DNA of 35,794 bases, taken from assembly GCA_020853755.1 (NCBI GenBank), contig JADYYG010000035.1, positions 1-35,794 of the forward strand, read 5' to 3'. Of the stretch, positions 16,034 to 24,046 are shown one piece after another. The notes below the pieces were generated by a model, which saw nothing but the letters and a program-made list of their open reading frames with translations, did no database searches and had not been told where the DNA came from. A program made the translations under genes and the position numbers. The DNA is from Dehalococcoidia bacterium (lineage in GTDB: Bacteria; Chloroflexota; Dehalococcoidia; Tepidiformales; Tepidiformaceae). Position 1 is the stretch's first letter. Each line of letters starts with the position of its first letter.

Positions 16034-16792
16034 CTATGCCGCCGGGCGGCGCTTCCGCGCGTAGAGCGAGGAATCGGCTTCCTGTAAAAGGTGGCCGGGG
16101 TCGAAATCCTCGCCGAGGGTGGCGATGCCAACCGTGGCGCAGATCCGTCCGCGGCCGCCGCGCGGCCCATCGATGGTGAAGTTGGCGGCGTTGATCGCCT
16201 TCCTGAGCCGCGCCGCGATCATCTCGGCCTCTTCGCGCGCGATGCCGGGCATGATCGCCGCGAACTCGTCGCCGCCGGTGCGAGCAACCGTTGCCCCGGC
16301 AGGAACGACGTCGATGATGGTTTGGCCGGCAATGCAGAGCGCAACGTCACCCGCCGGATGGCCGAACGAGTCGTTGATGCTCTTGAAGTCGTCGAGGTCG
16401 AGCATCGCGATGCTGAGCGGCGAACCATTCCCGCGGCAGCGGGAGAGCTGGCGCTCGAGTTCGCCGTTGAAGTAGCGCCGGTTGAAGAGGCCGGTCAGGT
16501 CATCGTGTTCTGACAGCTCGCGGAAGCGCCGCCAGAGTTCACGATCAATCGCAGCCTGGCGGCGGCGGGGCCATGCCGCTACAACGGTCACGACTGCGGG
16601 GAGCGTGAGGTACCACCCCGCGAACGCCCAGGAGAGCCAGCCGTAGCCGGATGCCGTCGCGAAAACGAACAGCACCCAGCCGACGAGCCACGCCCCAAAA
16701 CCAACGAGCCGGGAACGGCGAGTCGCCCGCTCAACATCGGGGTGCCTTTCGGAATCTTCCTGGAGCGGCAGCGTCGGGGATTCCCTCATCAT
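16034..16792 (-). CDS. Membrane-anchored GGDEF diguanylate cyclase
   Basis: A 252-residue protein that makes cyclic di-GMP from two GTP. Two hydrophobic segments (about 30-48 and 50-70) anchor a cytoplasmic GGDEF domain. DDLTGLFNRRYF opens the domain, DLDDFKSINDSFGHPAGD binds nucleotide and metal, and the active loop RTGGDEF is canonical (GGDEF at 173-177), so activity is likely. The usual inhibitory RxxD site just upstream is replaced by PAGA, so product inhibition through that site is not expected. There is no sensory domain beyond the membrane anchor. Two ATGs in tandem (16792 and 16789) are possible starts. Its stop codon faces the amidase across the repeat cluster. Confidence 0.88.
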   Translation of the reverse strand: MMRESPTLPLQEDSERHPDVERATRRSRLVGFGAWLVGWVLFVFATASGYGWLSWAFAGWYLTLPAVVTVVAAWPRRRQAAIDRELWRRFRELSEHDDLTGLFNRRYFNGELERQLSRCRGNGSPLSIAMLDLDDFKSINDSFGHPAGDVALCIAGQTIIDVVPAGATVARTGGDEFAAIMPGIAREEAEMIAARLRKAINAANFTIDGPRGGRGRICATVGIATLGEDFDPGHLLQEADSSLYARKRRPAA

Positions 16793-16904
16793 CCATCTGG
16801 ATAGTCGACGGTTGCGGGGCCTCTGGTCAGGGCGCGAGGGGGATGGATGCCGGGTTTAACCGGGCGTTTCGCGGCCGTTGCCGGCGCTGTCATCCTGTGC
16901 CGCG

Positions 16905-16910
16905 TACACT
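16905..16910 (+). promoter_or_regulatory. -10-like box upstream of the MFS gene
   Basis: TACACT lies 27 nt before the preferred GTG start at 16938, giving a leader of about 20 nt. No clear -35 box is visible. Confidence 0.3.
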
Positions 16911-16937
16911 CTCCCCACTCCATCCGGCGAGCAGTGC

Positions 16938-18146
16938 GTGCCGTTTTTCCCAGCCTCGGCAACCGCGGAAGCGCGGCGGCTCGTGTTCGCACGCACGATC
17001 CGCGGCTTCGCCGACGGCCTTGTCAGCGTCACGCTCGCCAGCTACCTCGATGGCCTCGGTTTCTCCGGCTTCGAAATCGGCGCGATCGTCACCGCAACGA
17101 TGCTGGGCTCGGCCGTGCTGACGCTCTGGATCGGGCTTCGCGGCGGCGCGCTGAACGCCCGGACGCTCCTCCTCGCCGGGACGGCGCTGATGGCCATGAC
17201 CGGCGCCGGGTTTGCCGTCTTCACCGAGTTCTGGCCGCTCCTGGTGGTTGGCTTTGCGGGGACCATGAACCCGTCGGCCTCTGATGTCAGCCTCTTTCTG
17301 CCCATCGAACAGTCGCTCCTCTCCGAGCGGGTGGCCGCGAAGGACCGGACGTCGCTGTTCGCGCGGTACACTCTCGGCGGCGCGCTTGCCGGCGCGGTGG
17401 GCGCGCTCGCGGCAGCGCTGCCAGGTCCACTTTCTCGCGCGCTCGATGTACCTCTCGGCGACGTCCAGCGAGCGGTGTTCCTTCTCTATGCCGTCACCTC
17501 GGTGGCCGTGTTTCTCCTGTACCTGCCGTTGCGCATCCAACCGCGCGCCGCCGAAGCGCCGAGGGGCCTCGGCGAATCGCGTGGGGTGGTACTCCGGCTC
17601 TCCGCCCTGTTCAGCCTCGACTCCTTCGGCGGCGGGTTCGCCGTCCAGTCGCTCCTGGCGCTCTGGCTGTTCAAGCGCTTCGACATGTCGGTCGAAGCGG
17701 CGGGGACGGTGTTCTTCGTCGCCGGGATCCTGAGCGCGGGTTCGCAACTCGCCTCACCGGTGCTGGCCCGCCGCATCGGACTGATCCGGACGATGGTGTT
17801 CACGCACCTGCCCGCGAACGTGTTCCTCATCGCGGCGGCGCTCATGCCAACGGCGCCGCTGGCCGTGGCCTGCCTGCTGGTGCGAATGGCCCTCTCGCAG
17901 ATGGATGTACCGGCGCGCCAGTCGTACGTCATGGCGGTGGTCCCTCCCGAGCGCCGGACCGCCGCCGCCAGCATCACGAACGTGCCGCGCAGCCTTGCCT
18001 CCGCCGTCTCGCCATTGCTCGCGGGCGCGATGCTCTCGGCAACGTCGTTTGGCTGGCCGCTGGTATCCGGCGGCGGACTCAAAATCGTGTACGACCTGCT
18101 CCTACTCCGCCAGTTCGGCGCCCTCCACCCGGAAGAGGAATCCTGA
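16938..18146 (+). CDS. Major facilitator superfamily transporter
   Basis: A 402-residue membrane protein with about twelve hydrophobic segments in two halves of six, joined by a charged loop near the middle (RIQPRAAEAPRGLGESRG). TIRGFADGLVSVTLASYLDGLGFSGFEIG at the N-terminus and RMALSQMDVPARQSYVMAVV in the second half resemble MFS drug or metabolite permeases. The substrate cannot be read from sequence. GTG 16938 is chosen over a TTG at 16878 because it leaves room for the TACACT box and begins just before the first helix; the ribosome binding site is weak for both. It has its own promoter region, divergent from the diguanylate cyclase. Confidence 0.82.
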   Translation: MPFFPASATAEARRLVFARTIRGFADGLVSVTLASYLDGLGFSGFEIGAIVTATMLGSAVLTLWIGLRGGALNARTLLLAGTALMAMTGAGFAVFTEFWPLLVVGFAGTMNPSASDVSLFLPIEQSLLSERVAAKDRTSLFARYTLGGALAGAVGALAAALPGPLSRALDVPLGDVQRAVFLLYAVTSVAVFLLYLPLRIQPRAAEAPRGLGESRGVVLRLSALFSLDSFGGGFAVQSLLALWLFKRFDMSVEAAGTVFFVAGILSAGSQLASPVLARRIGLIRTMVFTHLPANVFLIAAALMPTAPLAVACLLVRMALSQMDVPARQSYVMAVVPPERRTAAASITNVPRSLASAVSPLLAGAMLSATSFGWPLVSGGGLKIVYDLLLLRQFGALHPEEES

Positions 18147-18182
18147 GCTTCGCCTGCCTCCACCGGGAAACGAGCGGTGCGA

Positions 18183-18210
18183 TAGAATGCAGGCTCTTCG
18201 AGCGTAGACT
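18183..18210 (+). promoter_or_regulatory. Two -10-like boxes upstream of the CoA-transferase operon
   Basis: TAGAAT (18183-18188) and TAGACT (18205-18210) both match the TAnnnT pattern seen in this window. The second would start RNA near 18217, immediately before the structured leader. The two could be alternative promoters. Confidence 0.4.
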
Positions 18211-18304
18211 GAGGAGATTAAACTGTGGCGGCTTTCGAAGTAGCGTGCGGGTCCGCACGCACACATCGAAGCCGCCGAGGCAACGCCGGGCCTGATTGGC
18301 CCGG
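18211..18304 (+). ncRNA. Structured 5' leader of the CoA-transferase operon (candidate cis-regulatory RNA)
   Basis: Two strong hairpins precede the first CaiB gene. Hairpin 1 is nested: outer arms 227-238 and 266-276 of 18,xxx (GGCGGCTTTCGA with TCGAAGCCGCC, 11 bp with one bulged T) enclose inner arms 18243-18249 and 18254-18260 (GCGTGCG with CGCACGC). Hairpin 2 is a perfect 7-bp stem, CCGGGCC (18286-18292) with GGCCCGG (18298-18304), around loop TGATT. The operon start codon is 20 nt further on. No known riboswitch class was recognised. A GTG at 18225 after GAGGAG could start a competing upstream frame. There is no T-tract, so control of translation is more likely than termination. Confidence 0.45.
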
Positions 18305-18324
18305 AGATCGGAGCGCTTCCAGAG

Positions 18325-19428
18325 ATGTCGATGTCGTTACTCAACGGCCTGCGCGTTATCGAGGTGAGCTGCACGCCGCGGGCCGGGTTCTGCGGCAAGA
18401 TGCTCGTCGATGCCGGGGCCGAGGTCATCAAGCTCAGCCTGCCGGGCGACGAAGGTCCCGGCGCTTTCTCGAACTGGCTCGACCGCGGCAAGGAGAGCGT
18501 TGTGCTGGACTGGCGCACCGACGAGGGCGCCAGGCTCCTCTCGCGGCTGCTCGGCTCGGTCGATGTCCTCGTTTCCGACATCGAGTGCGAGGGGCCGGCG
18601 CGAGAACTGGCCGCGGCTGCGGCGACCGTGCCGGCCCTGGTTCATGTTTCGACGAGCGACCTCGGCCACTCGGGACCGTTCGCGGAGCGGCCGTCATCGG
18701 ACCTGATCGTGGCTGCGCTTTCGGGCATGTGCTATATCAACGGCGAGGCGGGCCGGCTGCCGCTGCGGGAGCCGGGCAACCAGGCGCGCATCGTGGCCGG
18801 CATCGCCGCCTACCTGGGAGTGCTGGCGGCGGTCATCAACCGCGGCCAGTCTGGCAAGGGCCAGGCCGTCGAAGTGTCGGCGCTCGAGGCGCTGGTGAAC
18901 GTGCTCAACCCTTCGGTGCTGCAGTCCAGCTACCAGGACGGTCAGCCGCGCCGCCAGCCGTCGGCCCAGGGCTTCCTCGTCGACTGCGCGGATGGGCGGG
19001 TCAGCATCATCACTTCGGCGCAGCGCTCGTGGGACACCATCCTCGACCTGTGGGGCATCACCCCGAGTGAGGAGGACGCGCCCAAGTTCGCGGAAGGCGA
19101 GCGCCGCAAGCACCACGCGGAGATCCGTACGTTTTTCGGGCCGGTGCTGGCGTCGCGGGACCGCCAGGACGTGTTCGAAGAGATGTGCGCTGTGCGCGTC
19201 CCCGCGGGCATGCTGATGAGTCCCGCGGATCTCCTCACCGACCGGCACCTGCTGGCGCGGGAGGCGTTCGACGCGCTCACCGGCGCGGAAGGGCCAGCGC
19301 GGACGTTCCCCGGTCCGGGATTCCGGGTTGCTGGTGAGCGGCCGGGTGCGGACCGCGGCGTGCCAGCCTTCGGAGCGGACACCGCTTCGCTGCTGGCCTC
19401 GCTGGCCACCGAGGAGGTGCGCGCATGA
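18325..19428 (+). CDS. CaiB/BaiF class III CoA-transferase, subunit lacking the catalytic Asp
   Basis: A 367-residue protein of the class III CoA-transferase family, which moves CoA between carboxylic acids. The N-terminal Rossmann start (LLNGLRVIEVSC...GKMLVDAGAEVIKL), the QSGKGQAVEVSALEA region and the C-terminal KHHAEIRTFFGPVL segment are all recognisable. At the position of the essential Asp it has Arg155 (NQARIVAG) where its partner has D183 (YPDAVAG), so alone it is probably inactive and may be the structural half of a heterodimer. It overlaps the next gene by 4 bp (ATGA), which means translational coupling. ATG 18325 lies 11 nt after a GGAG; ATG 18331 is an alternative. Confidence 0.85.
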   Translation: MSMSLLNGLRVIEVSCTPRAGFCGKMLVDAGAEVIKLSLPGDEGPGAFSNWLDRGKESVVLDWRTDEGARLLSRLLGSVDVLVSDIECEGPARELAAAAATVPALVHVSTSDLGHSGPFAERPSSDLIVAALSGMCYINGEAGRLPLREPGNQARIVAGIAAYLGVLAAVINRGQSGKGQAVEVSALEALVNVLNPSVLQSSYQDGQPRRQPSAQGFLVDCADGRVSIITSAQRSWDTILDLWGITPSEEDAPKFAEGERRKHHAEIRTFFGPVLASRDRQDVFEEMCAVRVPAGMLMSPADLLTDRHLLAREAFDALTGAEGPARTFPGPGFRVAGERPGADRGVPAFGADTASLLASLATEEVRA

Positions 19429-20678
19429 GCCGCCTGCCCCTCGAACACATCCGCATTCTCGACCTGACGCAGGCGTGGGCCGGGGCCTACGCCCTCCAGT
19501 TGCTCGGTGACTTCGGCGCCGAGGTGATCAAGGTCGAATCGCGGACGCGGCCCGATCCCTGGCGTGGCAGCTTTGCCCCGCGCGCCCTGGCGTTTTACCC
19601 CACGGTTGGCCCCGGCGACCACCCGTATAACCGCTCGTATCTCGCCAATAGCGTGAACCGGAACAAGTACGGCATCACCCTGGACCTCAGTTCGCCCGAG
19701 GGAAAGGCGATGTTCCTCGACCTTGCGAAGACGGCGGATGTGGTGACCGAGAACTTCACGCCGCGGGTGCTGGGCAACCTGGGCATCGGGTACGACGTCC
19801 TCCAGCAGGTTCGGCCCGGCATCATCCTCCTTTCGATGCCCGCCTTTGGCCTGTCAGGCAGCTACTCCGACTTCCCGGGCATCGGCGGGACCGTGGAGCC
19901 GATGTCGGGCAACTCGTGGCTCCTCGGCGAGCCGGGCGGTTCGGCCCAGGTTTCGGGCGTGATGTACCCGGACGCAGTCGCCGGGCTGAACGGTGCGGCC
20001 GCCGTGCTTTCAGCGTTGCGTCGCCGCGACGTGACCGGCGAAGGCAGCCACGTCGAAATCTCGCAGCTCGAGTCCATGACCGCGATGCTCGGAGAGTTCT
20101 TCGATGACGCCGGCCTCGCCTCGCTGGGGCGTGTCGGCAACCGCGACCGGTCGCTCGTCCCCAACGGCATCTTCCGGTGCGCCGGTGAAGAAGAGTGGGT
20201 GGCGATTTCGGTGCGAGACGATACCGACTGGGACGCGCTGGTTCGGCGACTGGGGAACGCAACGTTGGCAGCGCCCGAATTCCGGGACGCCGGCGCCCGC
20301 CGCCGCGCCGAGAACCAGATTGAAGAGGCGATCACCGCCTGGACCACGGAGAGAACCGCCACGGAAGCCGAGGCCGAACTGCTCGAAGCTGGCGTCCCGG
20401 CGGCGCGCGTTCGAAGCATGGCGGACGTCATCGCCTGCCCCCAGATGAACGCCACCGGCTACCTGCAGGTCCTCGAACAGCCCGATTCGCTCCCGCCCGC
20501 GCCCGTCCCGGGGGTCATTGCGCGGCTCACCGAGACCCCGGGCAACATCCGCCTGCCCGCGGCCTGCCACGGCGAACACAGCCGCGAAGTGCTGTCGCGC
20601 ATCCTCGGCCTCGATGACGGGACGCTCGATGACCTCGACGCCCGCGGCATTATCGGCGCGGGGCCGCCGCCGGACTAA
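19425..20678 (+). CDS. CaiB/BaiF class III CoA-transferase, catalytic subunit
   Basis: A 417-residue class III CoA-transferase, near the usual family length. N-terminal LEHIRILDLTQAWAGAYALQLLGDFGAEVIKVES is the classic CoA-binding start. D183 in VMYPDAVAGLNGAA aligns with the active-site Asp that forms the acyl-aspartyl anhydride. GEGSHVEISQLESM and the C-terminal GVPAARVRSMADVIACPQMNATGYL complete the family pattern. It starts inside the stop codon of the preceding paralogue, so the two subunits are probably made in equal amounts and assemble. A crotonase-like gene begins 37 bp downstream, so the operon likely activates and then converts one acid. The substrate is unknown. Confidence 0.9.
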   Translation: MSRLPLEHIRILDLTQAWAGAYALQLLGDFGAEVIKVESRTRPDPWRGSFAPRALAFYPTVGPGDHPYNRSYLANSVNRNKYGITLDLSSPEGKAMFLDLAKTADVVTENFTPRVLGNLGIGYDVLQQVRPGIILLSMPAFGLSGSYSDFPGIGGTVEPMSGNSWLLGEPGGSAQVSGVMYPDAVAGLNGAAAVLSALRRRDVTGEGSHVEISQLESMTAMLGEFFDDAGLASLGRVGNRDRSLVPNGIFRCAGEEEWVAISVRDDTDWDALVRRLGNATLAAPEFRDAGARRRAENQIEEAITAWTTERTATEAEAELLEAGVPAARVRSMADVIACPQMNATGYLQVLEQPDSLPPAPVPGVIARLTETPGNIRLPAACHGEHSREVLSRILGLDDGTLDDLDARGIIGAGPPPD

Positions 20679-20715
20679 CCAGGGCATCATCCGTCACCCG
20701 CACAAGGAGATCAGC

Positions 20716-21537
20716 ATGGAATATCGCGACATCATCTTCGAACCCGGCGAAGTCGCCCGGGTCATCCTCAACCGGCCGCGTTACCACAACGCCCAGCCGC
20801 CGCGAATGATCGAGGAGATGGACGACGCCTTCACCCGCGCCGTCAATGACCCGGACACGCGCGTTGTTGTGCTCTCCGGCAACGGGGACAGCTTCTCTGC
20901 GGGGCACGACCTCGGGACGCCCGAGTCCGTTGCCGACCGTGAGGAACGGGGCCACGTCCGCGAGCCGAAATCCAACTACACGAGCGGCCGAGCCTACTGG
21001 TACGAAGCCTCGATGCGCTGGCGCAACCTGCCCATCCCGACTATCGCGATGGTCCACGGCTACTGCATTTACGGCGGCTGGATCTTCGCCTCGGCAATGG
21101 ACTTCGTGTTCGCGGCGAACAACGCGCTCTTCCTGCCGTCGCACACGCAGTACTTCACCGCGCCGTGGGACCTCGGGACGCGGCGGGCGAAGGAGATCCT
21201 GTACGAAGGTCGCTTCATCACCGCGCAGGAAGCGTACGACTACGGCTTCGTGAACCGCCTGTTCGCGCCCGAAGACCTCGAACGCGAGACGCTGGGCTAC
21301 GCCGCGCGCGTGGCCGAGAACGCCCGCTTCCAGCTCCGCCAGGTCAAGTTCTCGGTGAACAGCTGCCAGGACATGCAGGGCTTCACCGCCTTCTCCGATT
21401 CGGCGTTCCAGACGTACTTCGTCACGTCGGTTGTCCGGTCTGACCCGCTGCGGGGTCCGAATGGCGAACGGCGCATGGAGGGCGTGGCTCACGCGAAGGA
21501 GTTGCTGAAGCGCGGCTTCCCCGAGCGCCAAAGCTAA
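20716..21537 (+). CDS. Enoyl-CoA hydratase/isomerase (crotonase) family protein with altered active site
   Basis: A 273-residue crotonase-fold protein acting on an acyl-CoA thioester. The first oxyanion-hole segment SAGHDLG and the second, HGYCIYGG, are present. The two catalytic glutamates of canonical enoyl-CoA hydratase are not: the GGxxE position is Phe in GGWIFASAMD, and the later Glu region reads LFLPSHTQ. It is therefore unlikely to be a simple hydratase; isomerase, hydrolase, lyase or dehalogenase-type chemistry is possible. ATG 20716 is fixed by AAGGAG (20704-20709) 6 nt upstream, the best ribosome binding site in the operon. It follows the CoA-transferase pair on the same strand and probably uses their product. 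Confidence 0.85.
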   Translation: MEYRDIIFEPGEVARVILNRPRYHNAQPPRMIEEMDDAFTRAVNDPDTRVVVLSGNGDSFSAGHDLGTPESVADREERGHVREPKSNYTSGRAYWYEASMRWRNLPIPTIAMVHGYCIYGGWIFASAMDFVFAANNALFLPSHTQYFTAPWDLGTRRAKEILYEGRFITAQEAYDYGFVNRLFAPEDLERETLGYAARVAENARFQLRQVKFSVNSCQDMQGFTAFSDSAFQTYFVTSVVRSDPLRGPNGERRMEGVAHAKELLKRGFPERQS

Positions 21538-21628
21538 ACGGCGACGGTACCCCGAAGTCATCTTGACCTTCGAGGCACGGCCCTTGCCACAGTGCGTACT
21601 ATGGGCGTCCACGCGCAGGGGGTGGACG

Positions 21629-23314
21629 ATGCGGACTCGCGTTGCGGTTTTCTGGTTGTTGGCGCTGCTCATCGGCGTCGCAGTGGTTTCGAGCGGCCGC
21701 CCGGCTAACGCCCTGGTCGCCTGGACGTGGACTGGCAACGGCGGAACGAACAACTGGTCCGATGCCGCGAACTGGGATGCGGGCGTGCCACCGCCGGGCT
21801 CGAGCCTCATCTTCCCTGCGAACGCGAACCGCAAGCAGAATGTGAACGACCTCGCGCCGAACACGGCACTGCTCTCTATCGACTTCGCCGGCAGCGGCTA
21901 CGACATCTCGGGGAACGCCATCGCGCTCACCGGGCTGCTCTCCAACCACAGCGGCAGCGGCAGTAACCGGGTCTCACTGGCGTTGGCAGGCGCCGGGGGC
22001 GTCCAGCAAACCTCGGGGCGGCTCATCCTCAGCGGCGCGAACGCGTTCTCCGCGGCAGTCGTCGTCGATGGCGGATTCCTCCAGGTGGCGCACAACCAGG
22101 CGCTTGGCGATGCAACCGGCGAGACCACGGTGAACGCCCCCGGCACGCTCGAAATTGCTGGCAGCGTCTCCCTCGGGCTCGAAGTCATCCACGCCGGGGG
22201 CGCCGGTGATGGCGACGGCGCTGTCCAGTCACTCGTTGGGCAGAGCACGATCGCGAAGCTGCGGCTGATGGGCGACACCACCGTCGGAGTGGCGCGCAAC
22301 AGCGTCCTCGTTGTCGACACCCTGTACCAGGATGCGTCCGGGGGCTTCGAACTCGTGGGGAGCGGCAAGCTGCAGATCAACACGAGCTTCTTCGCGGGCG
22401 ATGCGGCGGTGAACGGCGGCAACCTCACGTGGAATGCAACGTCCCAGGCGTTCGTCAGCGTCGCGCCGAGCGGCATGCTGCGCGGGACGGGGATGGTCTC
22501 CCAGGTCACCGTCGGCGGGGGCGTGATTCGCCCCGGTTCGGGCAGCGCCCACGGCATCCTCTCGGTGTTCACGAACACCACCTTCAACGCCGGCTATTTC
22601 TGGACTGCTATCGGCGGGCCGGGCGCGGGCGTGGGTTACAGCCAGCTGGCGACGAACGGCCTGACCCTCAATCCGCTTGCCACGCTGCTCGACCTCGACA
22701 TCGATGGCCCGGTTTCGCCCGGCGAGGTCTACCGCATCATCGACAACACCGGCGGGCTGCCTGTCTCTGGCACGTTCATGGACCTGCCCGAGGGCGCCGT
22801 GTTCGTCGAGCAGGGGTTCGCCTGGAAGATCAGCTACAAAGGCGGCACCGGCAACGACGTGACCCTCACCGTCCTGCGCGTCGCCTCCGCCGACCTCGTC
22901 CTCCAGATGACGGCGGCGCCGGACCCGGCGAACAGCGGCGGCGCGCTCGCCTACACCATCTTGGTCACGAACAACGGCCCGGACTCCGCCGCTTCGCCGA
23001 CGGTGTCGATGGGCACGCCGGTGGGAACCAGCTACGTGTCCGCTTCGAAGCCGGCGAACTGGACCTGCGTGAAGCCCTCGCCCGGCCCGTCGGTCACCTG
23101 CAGCGGCCCAACGATGGACCCCGGAGAGTCGGTCACGATCACCCTCACCTTCAACGTTGATACGTCGAGCGGGCCGATCAGTGGCACGGCGGGCGTCTCC
23201 TCGCCCACGAACGACCCGAACTCGGCGAACAACGCGGTGACGCTTTCGACCCCGGTTGGGCCGGTCGACCCGTATCCGTTTAAGCGGTTCCTGAGCGGCC
23301 TCGCGCGGGACTGA
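21629..23314 (+). CDS. Secreted beta-strand-rich protein with C-terminal DUF11 domain
   Basis: A 561-residue exported protein. Residues 1-28 are a signal peptide (MRTR, hydrophobic core, cleavage motif ANA at 26-28). The mature N-terminus WTWTGNGGTNNWSDAANWDA and the glycine/asparagine-rich repeats up to about residue 410 resemble autotransporter-associated beta-strand repeats, which form a right-handed beta-solenoid. Residues about 420-535 form a DUF11 domain (Ig-like; ADLVLQMTAAPDP...ILVTNNGPDSA...PGESVTITLTF). There is no autotransporter barrel, LPxTG or C-terminal transmembrane anchor; the chain ends after PYPFKRFLSGLARD. ATG 21629 begins the signal peptide and follows a GGGGG-type ribosome site; the open frame extends to a TTG at 21563. 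A surface or sheath role is inferred only. Confidence 0.85.
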   Translation: MRTRVAVFWLLALLIGVAVVSSGRPANALVAWTWTGNGGTNNWSDAANWDAGVPPPGSSLIFPANANRKQNVNDLAPNTALLSIDFAGSGYDISGNAIALTGLLSNHSGSGSNRVSLALAGAGGVQQTSGRLILSGANAFSAAVVVDGGFLQVAHNQALGDATGETTVNAPGTLEIAGSVSLGLEVIHAGGAGDGDGAVQSLVGQSTIAKLRLMGDTTVGVARNSVLVVDTLYQDASGGFELVGSGKLQINTSFFAGDAAVNGGNLTWNATSQAFVSVAPSGMLRGTGMVSQVTVGGGVIRPGSGSAHGILSVFTNTTFNAGYFWTAIGGPGAGVGYSQLATNGLTLNPLATLLDLDIDGPVSPGEVYRIIDNTGGLPVSGTFMDLPEGAVFVEQGFAWKISYKGGTGNDVTLTVLRVASADLVLQMTAAPDPANSGGALAYTILVTNNGPDSAASPTVSMGTPVGTSYVSASKPANWTCVKPSPGPSVTCSGPTMDPGESVTITLTFNVDTSSGPISGTAGVSSPTNDPNSANNAVTLSTPVGPVDPYPFKRFLSGLARD

Positions 23315-23501
23315 CCGGCCGGGCGCTGGATGTCCACTTTTCGCCACTGATCTGGCTCTCAAGCGGGGCGTTGTCACCGCCTGTCGACCGTTTTTTCGAA
23401 TCTGGGAGCGGCCTCCCCGCAGAGTTTACTGAGCGGTTACCGAAACGAGCGCCAGGCCTGCTGTTTCGACCCCGGAAGCCGCCGTTATTGCTGGTACGAA
23501 G

Positions 23502-23870
23502 ATGAGCTACTTGAAGCCTGTCCCTCGCACCGATGACGTTGACGCGCCCGCGCGCGCGGTCACGCTGGTCTCGCCCGAGGCGCGCGAAACGCTTTACCTC
23601 GATGAGACGGCCTCGCTCGAAATCATCACCGAGGCCCTGAAGGCGTGGGGCCTGCGCGTCCGCGCCGAGCGCGAATCGGGCCGGCCTGCGGACGAAGCTG
23701 CAGCTGCAATCCCGGCGCCCCAGGACGCGACGTGGCTCACGACCCGGCCGGACCATCGCGCGCCGAGCCGGCTGGAAAACGTGCTCTCGCCGCTCTGGCT
23801 CCCGATCCTGAACGATGACCGCGCGCCGGATCCCGGCTCGCCGTGGGGCTGGTTCTCGCGCGCGGCGTGA
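23502..23870 (+). CDS. Hypothetical protein, 122 residues
   Basis: No family recognised. The protein is soluble and rich in Ala, Arg and Asp/Glu, with a predicted strand-helix segment (RETLYLDETASLEIITEALKAWGLRVRAE) in the middle and a Pro/Trp-rich C-terminus (LSPLWLPILNDD...PWGWFSRAA). Codon choice has the strong GC third-position bias of its neighbours, which supports coding. ATG 23502 has no good ribosome binding site. The 187-bp gap before it contains a short GGGAG/CTCCC hairpin near 23403 but nothing else recognised. A simple-repeat tract begins just after its stop codon. Confidence 0.6.
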   Translation: MSYLKPVPRTDDVDAPARAVTLVSPEARETLYLDETASLEIITEALKAWGLRVRAERESGRPADEAAAAIPAPQDATWLTTRPDHRAPSRLENVLSPLWLPILNDDRAPDPGSPWGWFSRAA

Positions 23871-23998
23871 GGGTGAGGTGTGAGGTTTGAGGTGTGAGGT
23901 GTGAGGTGTGAGGCGCCCGGCCTCCCTCCCTCCTATCGCCTATCCCCTATCCCCTATCCCCTACCTCCTCTCCTCTCCTCTCCTCTCCTCTACCTCCT
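23871..23998. repeat. Purine-rich then pyrimidine-rich simple-repeat tract
   Basis: About 45 bases of a degenerate 7-bp repeat (GAGGTGT, about six copies) are followed by GC-rich spacer, about four copies of the 7-mer CCCTATC (within 23932-23964) and about six copies of the 5-mer TCCTC (within 23966-23998). The G-rich first half and C/T-rich second half are roughly complementary, so the tract can fold back or form quadruplex/i-motif structures. It lies between two co-directional genes and just before the TPR gene promoter. Confidence 0.8.
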
Positions 23999-24021
23999 CC
24001 CCCGGTGGGCGGCTCGTGTCG

Positions 24022-24039
24022 TAGACTCGGCGGCGAGGT
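24022..24039 (+). promoter_or_regulatory. -10-like box and ribosome binding site of the TPR gene
   Basis: TAGACT (24022-24027) is followed by GAGGT (24035-24039) and, 7 nt later, ATG 24047. This fixes the start and gives a leader of only about 12 nt. The promoter abuts the pyrimidine-rich repeat tract. Confidence 0.4.
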
Positions 24040-24046
24040 AGCCACA

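Noticed and set aside
18225..19070. 281-codon frame from GTG with GAGGAG upstream, overlapping the first CoA-transferase in another frame
   Set aside because: The overlapping frame encodes a clear CaiB/BaiF protein, while this frame is Arg/Gly-rich without domains. Only its first bases may matter, as part of the structured leader.
20650..21864. 404-codon minus-strand frame opposite the crotonase and secreted-protein genes
   Set aside because: Antisense to two well-supported genes, without domains.
23871..23998. CRISPR or telomere-like array
   Set aside because: The units are 5-7 bp simple repeats without spacers, in the middle of a chromosome-like region.
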